Source of the DNA: Lytechinus variegatus
Lineage: Eukaryota > Echinodermata > Echinoidea > Temnopleuroida > Toxopneustidae
Assembly (NCBI RefSeq): GCF_018143015.1
Contig: NC_054751.1
Span: 22,582,425 to 22,646,424, forward strand
DNA: 64,000 nt
Direction: 5' to 3'
In this document: positions 26,001 through 33,865 of the stretch, one piece after another
How the letters are laid out: every line of letters starts with the position of its first letter
How positions within the stretch are numbered: position 1 is the stretch's first letter
Translations under genes and position numbers: made by a program
The notes under the pieces: model-generated
The model's database searches: none
Seen by the model: only the letters and a program-made list of their open reading frames with translations
What the model was told of the DNA's origin: nothing

Positions 26001-29000
26001 TTTAACTACTCCTTGAATAGATTATAAAATGTAGTCCAAGTTACGGATAGAATGACATCCCTTCTCACGCAGTAATATAGATGTTCTACAACTTATGAAT
26101 GAAAGCTATAGGACCCCGCTATAAGACCCTGTCTTTAAAATCTTCTTAAATCCCTTTGAAAAATATGAAGAGGTTTCTTGAAAAAAAATAGTAAACGTGA
26201 ATTTATAGCAGAAACGCCCCCATGCACTCTAAAAATGTTCTAAATGTTGCATTTACCACTTTAAATGGTTCTATCCAACACTTAAAATGTTGGATTCAGC
26301 TTTATACAAGGTTGGATGTAACATTTAGAAAAGGTTTTCACTCCTCCAACCTTTGAAATGTTGATTTAACATTCGAATTTTTAGAATGGGGGTTCCTTAT
26401 GTCGAATACGGAAAGGGAAACTGAGAAGGCTTCCACGGAGACGCTTCGATGGAAATCATCTGTAAACGTGACTTGTAAACTGTAAAGACAGTAGTGCCTT
26501 CTTCGATGCTTATAAAATAAAAGAATCGTTTACCTTTATACAGTGCGTATAAAAAAAGTTTAAACTTTGAAAAAGCCCTGGAAATTAAAAAAATATACAA
26601 CATGTGGGTAATGTTTTCACAAATATTCTTGGGTTTGGGTCCCATCTATCCAATGAAAGTAAAAGTTTTGAAAGAACGTTGCACTTGAGCGAGCACTGTC
26701 CATTTTTGTAAAGCTCGCAGAAATCTTTTTGCGCGGAAATGCTCGTTTTCACGCTGTGTCGAGGGGAAAGGGCGAAATAGAACTTATCCTACGAAACATG
26801 TCGCATACATTTCCCTTGCACTTTTAGTCAGTTGAAATAAAACGGATACATTCATGCATTTTGGAACAATTTTGCCACCAAAATTAAAAAATTAAACACT
26901 TATTAAGCACAACCTTATACCCTTTTTGTGCCAGCTGGATCTGAGGACACAACTGAATCTGATCAAAAGTTTATATCAGACATCTCCATCATTTTTTCAC
27001 TAAGTTTTTATCATTTAATGTGGGTTTACATTTCATTTTTCATTTAATACTTGCTTCTCCAGACTTTTCCCAAGCTTGAAAGTGATAAACAAAATTAACA
27101 TCAAGCCTAAGCCGTTTCATGTGGATTACAGCTCATTGTAAAGCAAATACCATCACGATGGCCTTCGTGTGTGGGGTGGGGGCGCAATCATAGGCGGCGG
27201 AAGCGGGGGGACGGGTCCCCCCCTAAATTTTAGGTGGGGGGGATGGTCCCCCCTAAATTTTTGTTTGATAACCTTTTTTTTTTTTTTTTTTTGCTTGTCA
27301 AATTTTTTTCCTGCGTCCCCCCCTAAATTCACGTGTACCCCCCTGAAACGTGTGTTGTCCCCCCCTAAAATTTAGGTTGATGACCTTTTTTTTTTTTTTT
27401 TTTTGCTTGTCAAAATTTTTTTTACATGTGTCCATCCCAAAATTTCAGGTGGACACCCCCTAATTTTTTTGGCTTCCGCCGCCAATGGGCGCAATGCACT
27501 CTTTCATGGTGTTTTGGGCAATGAAACAAGTTAAAAAAGTAAAATATATCTTCGAATCAATTTTATTAGCCAAATTTAACCGTGTTTGTCATGATTAAAG
27601 TCTACTTTTATTTGCATAACTATTTCAAAGTTCTGCGCAAATCATTTTTCACTAACTTATCAAAAGTAAGTGGTGCTCACTCAAGCGGAAATATTTTTCG
27701 ACAGTTATATCGTCATTTGCTTAAATGGATCTGTACCAATGTTAAAATGTGGAAAAACCTTCAGAATATTACAAATGAATAATTTTACAGGATTTTTTAT
27801 AGGTGTAAACTTTTTTTGATACGCACTGCATATGCGACTTTCTCCAAAATTGGCGTTCCAAACATATGATATTTTCGAATACAGGGTCGCAATAAGGAAT
27901 GGATTGGGCAGGGGCGGATCCAGCCTCGCCAGTAAGGGGGGGGGGGTCCAGCCACATTTTCCCCGATCCGCAGCTCGAAGTAGATTTTGAATTCTTTGAA
28001 GGGGTAGCCCTAAAAGTCACTTCTAGCGTTAAGCTTTATAATTATGAATGAACATAAATATAAAATAATCTCATTATTCAAATAGCCTTATTTGACTTTG
28101 CTACATGTACCTTGTTGGGGAACTCTTCGATATGTTTTAAGGTGGTGGAATTTGATTCTATGTATCCTGCTGAGCAATCTTTCATCTAACTTTTCGAAGA
28201 GGTTTCATAAAAATAAAACTTGCTTTATTATGTAGAAAAGTCGCTTTACTCCTTATATACCATCTCAATAATGTACATTTCTATTGCTACGCACATCACT
28301 TGCTGTACACCAACAATACGATGCCAGGGCATGTAGTTGGTTTCACTGTTGTGGCTGCAAGGATGAGGTTGCTATTGGTCTCATATTTATGGAAGCTTAA
28401 AAGTGCCACCGAGATGTTGAGATAATTATCTCGGGAAGTCGACATCTTGATAGCAAAAGATAAGATGACGAGATCCTGGATCTCATCATGTCGACATCTT
28501 TTAGAAGAGATGATGAGATGACAAGATCCCGGATCTCATCATGTCAACATCTTTTCGAAGAGATGTTGAGATGGCAAGATCCCGGATCTCATCATGTTGA
28601 CATCTTTTAGAAGAGATGATGAGATGACAAGATCCTGGATCTCATCATGTTGACATCTTTTGGAAGAGATGATGAGATGACAAGATCCTGGATCTCATCA
28701 TGTTGACATCTTTTGGTAGAGATGATGAGATGACAAGATCCCGGATCTCATCATGTTGACATCTTGTAGAAGAGATGATGAGATGACAAGATCCTGGATC
28801 TCATCATGTTGACATCTTTTGGAAGAGATGATGAGATGACAAGATCCTGGATCTCATCATGTTGACATCTTGTAGAAGAGATGATGAGATGATGAGATGA
28901 TCTTGTCATCTCAACATCTCTTCTAAAGATGTTGACATGATGAGATCCAGGATCTTGTCATCTCAACATCTCTTCTAAAGATGTTGACATGATGAGATCC

Positions 29001-31637
29001 AGGATCTTGTCATCTCATCATCTCTTCTACAAGATGTCAACATGATGAGATCCAGGATCTTGTCATCTCATCATCTCTACCAAAAGATGTCAACATGATG
29101 AGATCCAGGATCTTGTCATCTCATCATCTCTTCCAAAAGATGTCAACATGATGAGATCCAGGATCTTGTCATCTCATCATCTCTTCTAAAAGATGTCAAC
29201 ATGATGAGATCCGGGATCTTGTCATCTCAACATCTCTTCGAAAAGATGTTGACATGATGAGATCCGGGATCTTGTCATCTCATCATCTCTTCTAAAAGAT
29301 GTCGACATGATGAGATCCAGGATCTCGTCATCTTATCTTTTGCTATCAAGATGTCGACTTCCCGAGATAATTATCTCAACATCTCGGTGGCACTTTTAAG
29401 CTTCCATACATATTAGCGCAATAGCGAGTAATATCTGACGCATTTGCCCCTACGTTAACAAATTAAGACATAAATACTGCCATGAAGCATATCAATATTT
29501 TCGTAAATATATCCTCTTTCGTGTATAAAGTGGACATTATGTATTATTTACTAATGTACGCATTAAAACAAATAGATAGCAATGCACTTCTTACTATTTA
29601 ACGCAAAACATGTAAACTTTTGGCAAATTTTTTCCCAAATATATCACTAGGCCTGTCCAATAAACGAGTGTAATCAATTTCTGCTCTCAAATACACAGTG
29701 ACAAGCACATTTGTTTAGAATATACCAACCTTTGGTAAAAATATGACGACATTATACCCTAAAATGGCCGCTAAAATAATATTGCCAATTTTAAATCCAA
29801 CGAGACACGATTTGGCAAATAGAACATCATTAAGACTCATTAACTACACACTTCAGCTAATACAGAAAAGTAATTGGTTTAAGTAAAAATTGTTCTACGA
29901 AAACTCTATTTCCTGATAGACTAGAGAGCATTGGCTGCAAATGAGACTTTAAACAAAAACAAAAAAATAAGGAATGATAAATCCCAATCATAATATTATA
30001 GGGAAGAATAAACTCTAATATGATAGTGTTCATGTATACATGCATCTCGATAACATGCTTTTTATGATTGTTATCTGAAGCTTTAAAACTGATTAATCTT
30101 TCGATTTACCAAAACGTATTAATGTACGTAGGCTTTAGCTTTCTACATGTATTTCTAATACCATGACAGGAGGCTGAATAATGCTCAATCTGGCCGGTAT
30201 GGGAAGCTAGGAAGTGGCACACGGTGCCGTGAAATGGGAGTAGACAGGTATCCTGGGCAGGGGCCGCGGAAACGGGGGGGGGGGGGAGTCTGCTGGGCAA
30301 ACCTTCACTCGAAATAAGGGTCTGAATGTGCAGCCTACTCATGCCTTGTGTACTGGAACAGCAAGTTTTGTATGTGCTAGTCTTTGCGTGGAGGCACACT
30401 TGTTGATCAAAGTTCCAATGAGGGTCCGTGCCTGCAGACTAGGGGGGAGGCTGGTAAAAATGACCATCTGATTTTGATTTTATTTGTATGGTCAGCCCCT
30501 TCCCCCAATTTGATGGTTACTTCATAATGGGACAAATAATACTAAAAACATTGTGCGCAAGAAATTAAACCGGAATCTTATTCTTCATCTTCTTTGCGCA
30601 GTACGTCACAATTTTAATCATCGTTACTGTACTGCTGCAGTCTACATGATCTACGTTATTATGGACAATATTTGCTATCAGCGCGATAGCTTAGTCGGTA
30701 TGGGTTTGGGACTCCGAGGACCCGGATTCGATTCCCACTTGGTGCGCTAGTGCCCTCATTACCAGGTCCTTGTCAGGTCTCTGGTTGCTTGCTGACAAGA
30801 ATTCATGCATGCTTTCTTAGCAATCAGGTAAAACAATCACTACCAAATTAATTTTGCTTAGCGCAATTCCTGTTTCCTTTACTTTCTTTACTTCTGTGAT
30901 TGTTTTCACTGAAGAATTGTGATGCATTTTACTTTACATTGATTTCAATATGGTAACAGATAAGAGGATAATAGGGCCATGCTGAAACTAAATCACTTTT
31001 TAAAACATAATATTAAGTGTTCCTTAAAGGACAAGTCTACCCCAACAAAAAGTTGATCTGAATAACAATAGAAAAATCCAGCAAGCATAGCAATTACAAT
31101 TTCATCAAAATCGGACGTAAATTAAGAAAATTATGACATTTAAAAGTTTTCCTTAATTTCACAAAACAGTTATGTGCACATCCTGGTGGATATGCAAATA
31201 AGGAGACTGATGACGTCATCCATTCACTATTTGTTTTGTATTTTATTGTATGAAATATCGAATATTCTATTTTTCTCCTCATTGTCAAGTGAAACAACGA
31301 TTTATTACTCCCTGAACATTTGGAATGAGCATTATTTACTTATATGATTCAGTCAAGTTGTCCTTAAATGGTCAAATCTATAAAAAATGAAATATTGTAT
31401 AATCCAAACAATAAAAAACAAAGAAATAGTGAGTGAGGGATATCATTGAGTCTCTCATTGGAGTTGCGCATATCACTGTTTTGTGAAAAATAAGCAAAAC
31501 TATAAAATGCCATAACTAATTAACGAAAACTAAACGTCTTCCTCAAAATAAATGTAGGCCTTTCATCTCACCTTATAAATTTCCTCCTCAGATAGATTGT
31601 CAATCAATTGCTCTAGTCCCGGCTGTATGGAATCCAT
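7744..31637 (-). CDS. FPGS: Folylpolyglutamate synthase, complete 12-exon gene
   Basis: ATP-dependent ligase that adds glutamates to reduced folates so that they stay in the cell; it belongs to the Mur ligase family. Twelve minus-strand exons join in frame to 1,647 nt (548 residues plus stop), matching the ~545 residues of cytosolic vertebrate FPGS. Visible motifs are the P-loop GTKGKGS (residues 77-83), [16 protein letters not shown] (about 103-118), [18 protein letters not shown] (171-188), the Mur-type block HASLLGNT...AWHKAGIFK (205-225), [14 protein letters not shown] in exon 8, IDNAHT (363-368) and the C-terminal [13 protein letters not shown]. All junctions carry GT/AG. The start at 31637 gives no obvious mitochondrial leader; an alternative upstream first exon encoding one cannot be excluded. 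The N-terminal ~60 residues are the least like the vertebrate enzyme. Introns total about 22 kb and are full of transposons, none disrupting an exon. Identification rests on recognised motifs across all exons. Confidence 0.95.
8462..8531 (-). CDS. FPGS: FPGS exon 11
   Basis: A 70-nt exon encoding [18 protein letters not shown] and a few more residues, matching the FDYAVFCPN region. Acceptor CAG before 8531; donor GTAGGT after 8462. It continues in phase 0 from exon 10 and ends with one base of a split codon. Confidence 0.9.
8902..9030 (+). repeat. Possible tRNA-derived SINE, degraded
   Basis: A B-box-like GAATTCGATTCC at 8943-8954 follows, at tRNA-like distance, a segment starting GGGCCCATAGACGCGCATCC. 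The A box is weak and no cloverleaf closes, so this is offered as a decayed SINE head inside FPGS intron 10, not a tRNA gene. Confidence 0.35.
9183..9409 (-). CDS. FPGS: FPGS exon 10
   Basis: A 227-nt exon for residues 342-416: [17 protein letters not shown], then [11 protein letters not shown], then [13 protein letters not shown]. These align with the WPGR, Y.DGAHT and LLFN.TGDRD blocks of FPGS. The glycine normally found in the DGAHT motif is Asn here. Donor GTACGT, acceptor TTCAG. Confidence 0.95.
9803..9907 (-). CDS. FPGS: FPGS exon 9
   Basis: A 105-nt exon with acceptor TTTGCAG and donor GTGATT. It encodes a variable linker ([19 protein letters not shown] and on to [10 protein letters not shown]) that runs in frame into FALAKWPG of exon 10. 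Low conservation is expected for this inter-domain region; the support is frame continuity and splice sites. Confidence 0.8.
10076..10505. repeat. Minisatellite of ~33-51-bp units, open in several frames
   Basis: About ten units share the core GACTTCAATATTTC followed by a GACNCCGAGG or GACCCCGTGG block and a variable run of AAGGCCAAG/AAGTCTAAG hexamers. Unit length changes by multiples of 6, so reading frames stay open on both strands; the plus-strand reading repeats [12 protein letters not shown]. It lies in FPGS intron 8, between exons 9803-9907 and 10997-11159, and is purely intronic in the FPGS model. Confidence 0.85.
10997..11159 (-). CDS. FPGS: FPGS exon 8
   Basis: A 163-nt exon, [16 protein letters not shown] through [17 protein letters not shown] to [12 protein letters not shown]. 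This matches the LYLCP and L.GEHQR.NAALA blocks of FPGS. Acceptor ATTCAG; donor GTATTA, chosen because it keeps frame into exon 9 and drops a non-conserved tail. Confidence 0.93.
11877..11954 (-). CDS. FPGS: FPGS exon 7
   Basis: A 78-nt exon encoding [18 protein letters not shown] and IN.RANERN, matching GVPAFTV.QPEG...L. It is in phase 0 at both ends, with TTCAG acceptor and GTAAGT donor. Too short to appear as a stand-alone ORF. Confidence 0.93.
12097..12660. mobile_element. Foldback MITE family A, copy 1
   Basis: Left end GAGGACATTTTCACCCCCA, right end GGGGTAGACTTGACCT; arms are inverted. Internal landmarks AACAAGCATAACACTGAAAA, GATGACGTCATCCACTC and the reverse-oriented CTTTCTTATTTTACATCCGA are shared with the copies at 31026, 42563, 52809 and 61538. 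Non-coding, in FPGS intron 6. Confidence 0.75.
12768..12870 (-). CDS. FPGS: FPGS exon 6
   Basis: A 103-nt exon, [20 protein letters not shown] and [14 protein letters not shown]. This is the Mur ligase block around the HTSLLGDT.E.IAW.K.GIFK signature. Acceptor CTGCAG, donor GTAAAT. Confidence 0.95.
12905..12961. repeat. (TA)n microsatellite
   Basis: Near-pure TA run just upstream of FPGS exon 6. Similar TA tracts occur at about 13145-13161, 13269-13320, 16997-17028, 53190-53230, 53377-53425 and 54415-54493. Confidence 0.9.
13318..13563 (+). repeat. Direct repeat X, left copy
   Basis: About 245 bp beginning AAACTCCTCAAAAAAGTTTG and containing GTGTAATTAATATTAATGAA, CACATGGAGGTGCAGT and CAAGGTCAAAATTCAAAAGT. 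The same landmarks in the same order reappear at 16100-16315. The two copies flank the foldback element exactly. Confidence 0.75.
14030..14215 (+). repeat. 37-bp tandem array inside the foldback element
   Basis: About five units of the type TTTGAGCTTTACTTTAGTGC + TAGAATTCACGTGGTA. The CGTGGTA landmark falls at 14064, 14101, 14138 and 14175, a strict 37-bp period. The flanking units diverge. Confidence 0.9.
14351..14399. repeat. Hairpin with ATTGGCAACATATC arms, first copy
   Basis: GATTGGCAACATATCA and its complement GATATGTTGCCAATTT flank a 15-20-nt loop. The same arms recur at about 14555-14597 around a different loop, and a third half-site (ATTGGCAACATC) lies at about 14989. Confidence 0.8.
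14555..14597. repeat. Hairpin with ATTGGCAACATATC arms, second copy
   Basis: Same 15-bp arms as the hairpin at 14351 (ATTGGCAACATATCA, then TGATATGTTGCCAAT) with an unrelated loop. Conserved arms with changing loops suggest a repeated, possibly binding-site-like, module of the element. Confidence 0.8.
14745..15017 (+). CDS. Unrecognised 90-codon ORF inside the foldback element
   Basis: Starts ATGGCGGC (good translation context) and reads [18 protein letters not shown], then about 50 residues of mixed charged and hydrophobic residues that should form helices ([20 protein letters not shown], then a second amphipathic stretch ending [10 protein letters not shown]). It ends ...HQKLS at 15017; the final ~12 residues overlap an ATTGGCAACAT half-site. 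Its base composition is more balanced than the AT-rich surroundings. No family recognised. It may be a captured host exon, a remnant of an element-encoded protein, or chance. Confidence 0.4.
   Translation: MAANVNDDVVPDSVLSRMSRTLREVETLILNDERVLAKVKLDAVKVNLERVAAGLAVEMHGYLKECVNKLLQTACILSPKSNWQHHQKLS
16100..16315 (+). repeat. Direct repeat X, right copy
   Basis: Repeats the landmarks of 13318-13563 in the same orientation (GTGTAATTAATATTAATGAA, CACATGGAGGTGCAGTGTCT, CAAGGTCAAAATTCAAAAGT, ACAATATTGAAAG). It continues past the point where the left copy is cut by the foldback element. Confidence 0.75.
16811..16960 (+). repeat. tRNA-derived SINE
   Basis: TGGCCCGGTGGTTTAAGGCG resembles a tRNA A-box region. 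It is followed about 40 nt on by the B-box GGTTTGATCCC (16872-16882) and a short 3' body. The cloverleaf does not close properly, so it is a SINE head, not a functional tRNA. Confidence 0.55.
17177..17238 (-). CDS. FPGS: FPGS exon 5
   Basis: A 62-nt exon encoding [20 protein letters not shown], the near-invariant V.E.G.GG..D.TN block of FPGS and folC. Acceptor TACAG, donor GTAGGT. The last codon is split and gives Trp with exon 6. Confidence 0.95.
17942..18143 (-). CDS. FPGS: FPGS exon 4
   Basis: A 202-nt exon, [19 protein letters not shown] through [20 protein letters not shown] to KEK. It matches SSPHLVQVRERIRING..IS and the F.FLT..AF..F..E.VDLAV lead-in. Acceptor TTTTAG, donor GTAAGT. Confidence 0.95.
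18671..21872. repeat. 3.2-kb inverted repeat with hairpin-bearing tandem units
   Basis: Left arm 18671-19790 and right arm about 21065-21872 are inverted copies. TAGTCGATTTGACA, AAATGTTCTTTCCGA, GCTTGGTTGCCCAAAGTTGC and TTTGCATAAATCCAAAATGG all recur complemented on the right with a few differences. Each arm is itself a ladder of ~150-bp units carrying the internal hairpin AAGATGGCCGCC...GCCATCTT. The left arm has about one unit more than the right. A terminal motif AAAGCCTTGGTCACACC at 18572 resembles the end of the element at 13564. The loop contains a dead LINE segment. Confidence 0.75.
19912..20935 (+). pseudogene. Degenerate LINE ORF in the loop of the inverted repeat
   Basis: Plus-strand pieces read [20 protein letters not shown] (compare DL.KAFD.VSR..L...L.K.G.P of reverse transcriptases), then TLDRLYVSC, then [38 protein letters not shown] and [16 protein letters not shown]. 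The last three are the typical C-terminal block (LLYGSETW...LR.ILH.KW.D.V...R..R.LGHV.RM) of invertebrate LINEs. The catalytic middle of the RT is deleted, and stops and frame changes occur at several places, so it is dead. Confidence 0.75.
22551..22669 (-). CDS. FPGS: FPGS exon 3, P-loop exon
   Basis: A 119-nt exon: [20 protein letters not shown], then [19 protein letters not shown]. It carries the ATP-binding P-loop GTKGKGS. Acceptor CTTAG, donor GTAAGT. The longer ORF seen in another frame across this exon is a shadow. Confidence 0.97.
23230..24241 (+). repeat. Probable LINE 3' end with polyadenylated tail
   Basis: A coding-like tail ([15 protein letters not shown] then stop at 23433-23435) is followed by ~800 nt of T-rich non-coding sequence. 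This ends in AATAAATGAAATGAAAAAAA at 24222-24241, the form of a retrotransposon 3' end. No RT motif is present in the remaining sequence, so assignment is tentative. Lies in FPGS intron 2. Confidence 0.4.
23307..23365. repeat. Perfect 59-nt palindrome
   Basis: Two exact 29-nt arms (left begins GACTGCCCGTCTGAGTCAGC) meet at a single central base, forming a near loop-free 29-bp GC-rich hairpin. It lies within the ORF that reads [20 protein letters not shown], so the peptide on the two sides is encoded by complementary copies of one segment. Confidence 0.95.
24476..24598 (-). CDS. FPGS: FPGS exon 2
   Basis: A 123-nt exon, [17 protein letters not shown] through [19 protein letters not shown]. 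The end aligns with ME.YL.RSGL.VEDLD when joined to exon 3. The first ~25 residues have no clear match to vertebrate FPGS. Acceptor TTCAG, donor GTAAGA, phase 0 at both ends. Confidence 0.85.
24602..25880. other. FPGS intron 1 stretch, no feature recognised
   Basis: Very AT-rich with many ATAAATAATGG-like words but no regular repeat, exon or structured element that I can support. Confidence 0.5.
25885..26035 (+). pseudogene. Decayed LINE C-terminal remnant
   Basis: Plus-strand reading [15 protein letters not shown] followed by [11 protein letters not shown] and a stop resembles the WN.LP...R......FK..L...L terminus of many LINE ORF2 proteins. The fragment is short and has no upstream RT motif. 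Confidence 0.35.
26225..26388. mobile_element. Short MITE-like element
   Basis: Ends CACTCTAAAAATGTT and AACATTCGAATTTTTAGAATG are imperfect inverses, and the centre repeats CAACATTTAAA-type words in both senses. A target duplication is not visible. Confidence 0.45.
26541..27828 (-). mobile_element. Tc1/mariner-like non-autonomous element, copy 1 (with insertion)
   Basis: Ends CAGTGCGTATAAAAAAAG and CTTTTTTTGATACGCACTG; TA on the left flank. Internal sequence matches, in the opposite orientation, the element at 53426-54414. Subtracting the 299-bp insertion at 27189 plus its 8-bp target duplication gives 981 bp, close to the 989 bp of the intact copy. No DDE/D transposase motif is seen. It lies in FPGS intron 1. 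Confidence 0.75.
27189..27487. mobile_element. GGCGGCGGAAGC MITE, copy 1, inserted in the mariner-like element
   Basis: Terminal inverted repeat CAT(A/T)GGCGGCGGAAGC. Flanked by an exact 8-bp duplication GGCGCAAT (27181-27188 and 27488-27495), as expected for hAT-type insertion. Internally it consists of G/C runs and (T)n tracts followed by GCTTGTCAAA. The same element occurs at 33866. Confidence 0.85.
27908..28000 (+). repeat. Truncated GGGGCGGATCC-type element end
   Basis: CAGGGGCGGATCCAGCCTCG followed by a G run resembles the outer end of the element at 39111-42127 (its right end reads GGATCCGCCCCTG). No partner end is nearby. Confidence 0.4.
28388..29408. mobile_element. 1,021-bp near-perfect palindrome of 53-bp units
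   Basis: Termini TATGGAAGCTTAAAAGTGCC and its exact complement are flanked by CATATT on both sides (28382-28387 and 29409-29414), a 6-bp duplication. The arms meet near 28895 with almost no spacer. Each arm has about eight 53-bp units of the type GATGAGATGACAAGATCCTG + GATCTCATCATGTTGACATCT. Each unit holds its own inverted pairs (GATGAGAT/ATCTCATC and GATCCTGGATC). The outermost ~100 bp is unique and includes GAGATAATTATCTC. No coding capacity. Lies in FPGS intron 1. Confidence 0.9.
29415..30680. other. FPGS intron 1 stretch, no feature recognised
   Basis: Contains a G run near 30276-30287 next to CAGGGGCCGCGG. There are no supported exons, and ORFs here lack coding character. Confidence 0.5.
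30681..30900 (+). repeat. tRNA-derived SINE
   Basis: Starts GCGCGATAGCTTAGTCGGTA (tRNA 5' end with A box). The B box GGATTCGATTCC is at 30724-30735, and the tRNA-like part closes with GTGCGC near 30748, complementary to the start. A ~150-nt unrelated body follows. The head is the best-preserved tRNA-like module in the window, but the D and anticodon arms are distorted, so SINE is preferred over tRNA gene. Confidence 0.6.
31026..31515. mobile_element. Foldback MITE family A, copy 2 (right end truncated)
   Basis: Left end AAAGGACAAGTCTACCCCAA, shared internal landmarks CATCCTGGTGGATATGCAAA and GATGACGTCATCCATTC. It lacks the right terminus, stopping about 60 bp before FPGS exon 1. Confidence 0.75.
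31572..31637 (-). CDS. FPGS: FPGS exon 1 (coding part)
   Basis: ATG at 31637, then [21 protein letters not shown], donor GTGAGA after 31572. Phase 0 into exon 2. Acidic and non-mitochondrial in character. Chosen because it is the only ATG-bearing, donor-bounded segment between exon 2 and the TATA box, and it keeps frame. The peptide itself is not conserved enough to prove it. Confidence 0.7.
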
Positions 31638-31700
31638 GTCTATTTGAAAGCAAGTTGGAGTCTGAAGCAAATCTCCTCTCAATGCAATATATTATATTTA

Positions 31701-31757
31701 TGTTCTTGCATGAACACAAACTGATTTTGATGCAACAAAATCAGCAGAATTTATATA
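31701..31757 (-). promoter_or_regulatory. Likely FPGS promoter: TATA box and short upstream ORF
   Basis: On the minus strand TATATAAA lies at 31757-31750, about 115 nt before the start codon, predicting transcription start near 31720-31728. The resulting leader would contain, or begin just beside, an upstream ATG at 31711 opening a 10-codon ORF that stops before the main ATG. Inferred from position only. Confidence 0.45.
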
Positions 31758-33865
31758 CTGTTAAGCGACACAGTGCTTTTTACTTTCTTGTCAATCAAAT
31801 CGTGTAGAAGTGCGCATGCGTAGATGTTAAAATAACGCCCATCTACACACCCAAAGTCTAGTGATGGGCTTGATTAGTTTGTCCACGAGGTGGTCTAATG
31901 CACCATTTCATCGTGCAATACCTGTGATGAAGATCACTTCATCTGCTGTTCAAATTCTTTGAGAGTGGAACCCGAGTAATAGGTGAGTGTGTGTTTTTTT
32001 TCCAACATTTTCATTGCTTGTAATTTTTTATTCATTTTTATTTTATCCCCAAAGAATGAACCACACATCTCATCTGATCCATCAGGTCTTGCAATTTATA
32101 ATAGAATCAGTACTGAATAGAATGGCCCCGGAACGGCCCGCTGTATTGATAGGCCTAACATTAATCAACCGGCTTTGTATTATTTGATGCTGCTTCAAGT
32201 ATACATTCTTAAAACCATTTTTGTGTGTTAAGAAATATAATTCAGACATACTGGAAGGGACCCATAAATTCGCAATGTTATATTAACATGGGAACATAAC
32301 TGATATTAAGTATGTTTGGGGCATGAAATTGTATTCAATAACCAATAATATTCAAATTGCATACGATTGATATTATAAATAACCAGTAATATGCAGGTTT
32401 GGAATTGAATGATAATTATCATGAATATGATCTATGAATCATGAAAAGGTTATTCCATATCCTCACATTACGTTTTAAACAATATGCAATCTGGCAATTC
32501 AGATCTCTTGCGTCTTGTTTTCACAATGCACATTGTGATTATTTTGATATTTTTATCATGTTATATTACATGTAGGTCATCATGTTTCTTTAACAGTTAG
32601 GGACATGTAAAACATATTCTTCAATGATAATAAATCACTTTGAGGCAGTGGGGATCAAGAGCAGATTGCCCCCCTATCGTGCTTATGAGAATATAACAAT
32701 GATTTTATTGGAATATGTTTGGCATACACAAGGGAAGATGTACTTTTTCTTGTCAATATTTTTTCTGAACCACTGAATGCCCCTGGAATATTCTTCATCC
32801 GCTCCAGCATTGAAACTAGTGAATTTCTTCGATCTGTAAAGCAAATGCTCTTCCGGCAGTAACATTTATTCATGTGCCAGTGTTGTAACAAGGTTATTTC
32901 TAGGCTGAAATCATTGTTAAAATGAATAATTTGGAGAATATTTATTAACATTAATAATGATTTTAATGATAATGAAAATAACAATAATAATAATTTAAAG
33001 GGTTTTTGAATGGAATGCGCTCCATAATAAAAGGCGATAGTTCAATGACCCCCATTTGCTCATAATTCAAGAGAATGTGTCATCTTTAAAATCATCATTT
33101 AAAGAATTTTACGGAAGTGGATTAAAATAAAATCATTAGCTGTTGGGAGAGGTGGGGTGTATTCCTATAATGTCAGGGAATTGGGGAATCTTTCTATCAT
33201 AGGCCTATACGTTCGTATTTTCCATTTCATGTCTACTTTCGTAATCAGTCATTTTCATCAAAACAAGTTTAGTAATAAGATCCCCATTATATTCATTTAA
33301 TCCATATTTATAAAGATTAAAAATGTTGATTCCCACATCTGTGCATAACCTGAAAAATAGTTTATATTTTAATTTTCACAAGTTTTATATAAAAATGTGA
33401 AAGTGCTTCGGCCACGTGTGTGTGTTTGAATGTTCGGCCGTGTGTTTGGATGCAGCATGAAATGTTACGAGGAAAAAGACGAAGCAAGTAGGTTCACTCT
33501 ACATTTTTTTAATTACCAAGTTTTTTTTACCTGTTAATGCTTCTTCTTCAGGAGACACAAAGATCGGAATTAAAATAATTGCAATTAACGAAAGTAACGA
33601 AATTATGTATTAAAACACAATCAAAACGGATATGCAACCAAAAATAAAAACAACAAACAAATGAACAAAGCATTGATACATAAGTACAAACTCAAATAAA
33701 CTTAAATGAAAATGGGGTATAACGGAAAGTGAACATCATAACAATATTTGCAAGTTACATTGATTGTGGCAGGATTAGGGGTATGTAGATGTAGAGGTGT
33801 CTTGTGTGGTCAGTGAATGAATACGGTGTGGGTTTAGTTTTGGGAAGTGGTAAACATGGTAAAGG
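31758..33865. other. Upstream flank of FPGS, no gene recognised
   Basis: AT-rich. A plus-strand segment near 31920-31981 ends in a good donor (AATAGGTGAGTG), which could be a non-coding exon of a divergent transcript, but no coding partner is visible. Confidence 0.45.

Noticed and set aside
30681..30748. Functional tRNA gene
   Set aside because: A and B boxes and a short end stem are present, but the D and anticodon arms do not fold correctly and a SINE body follows.
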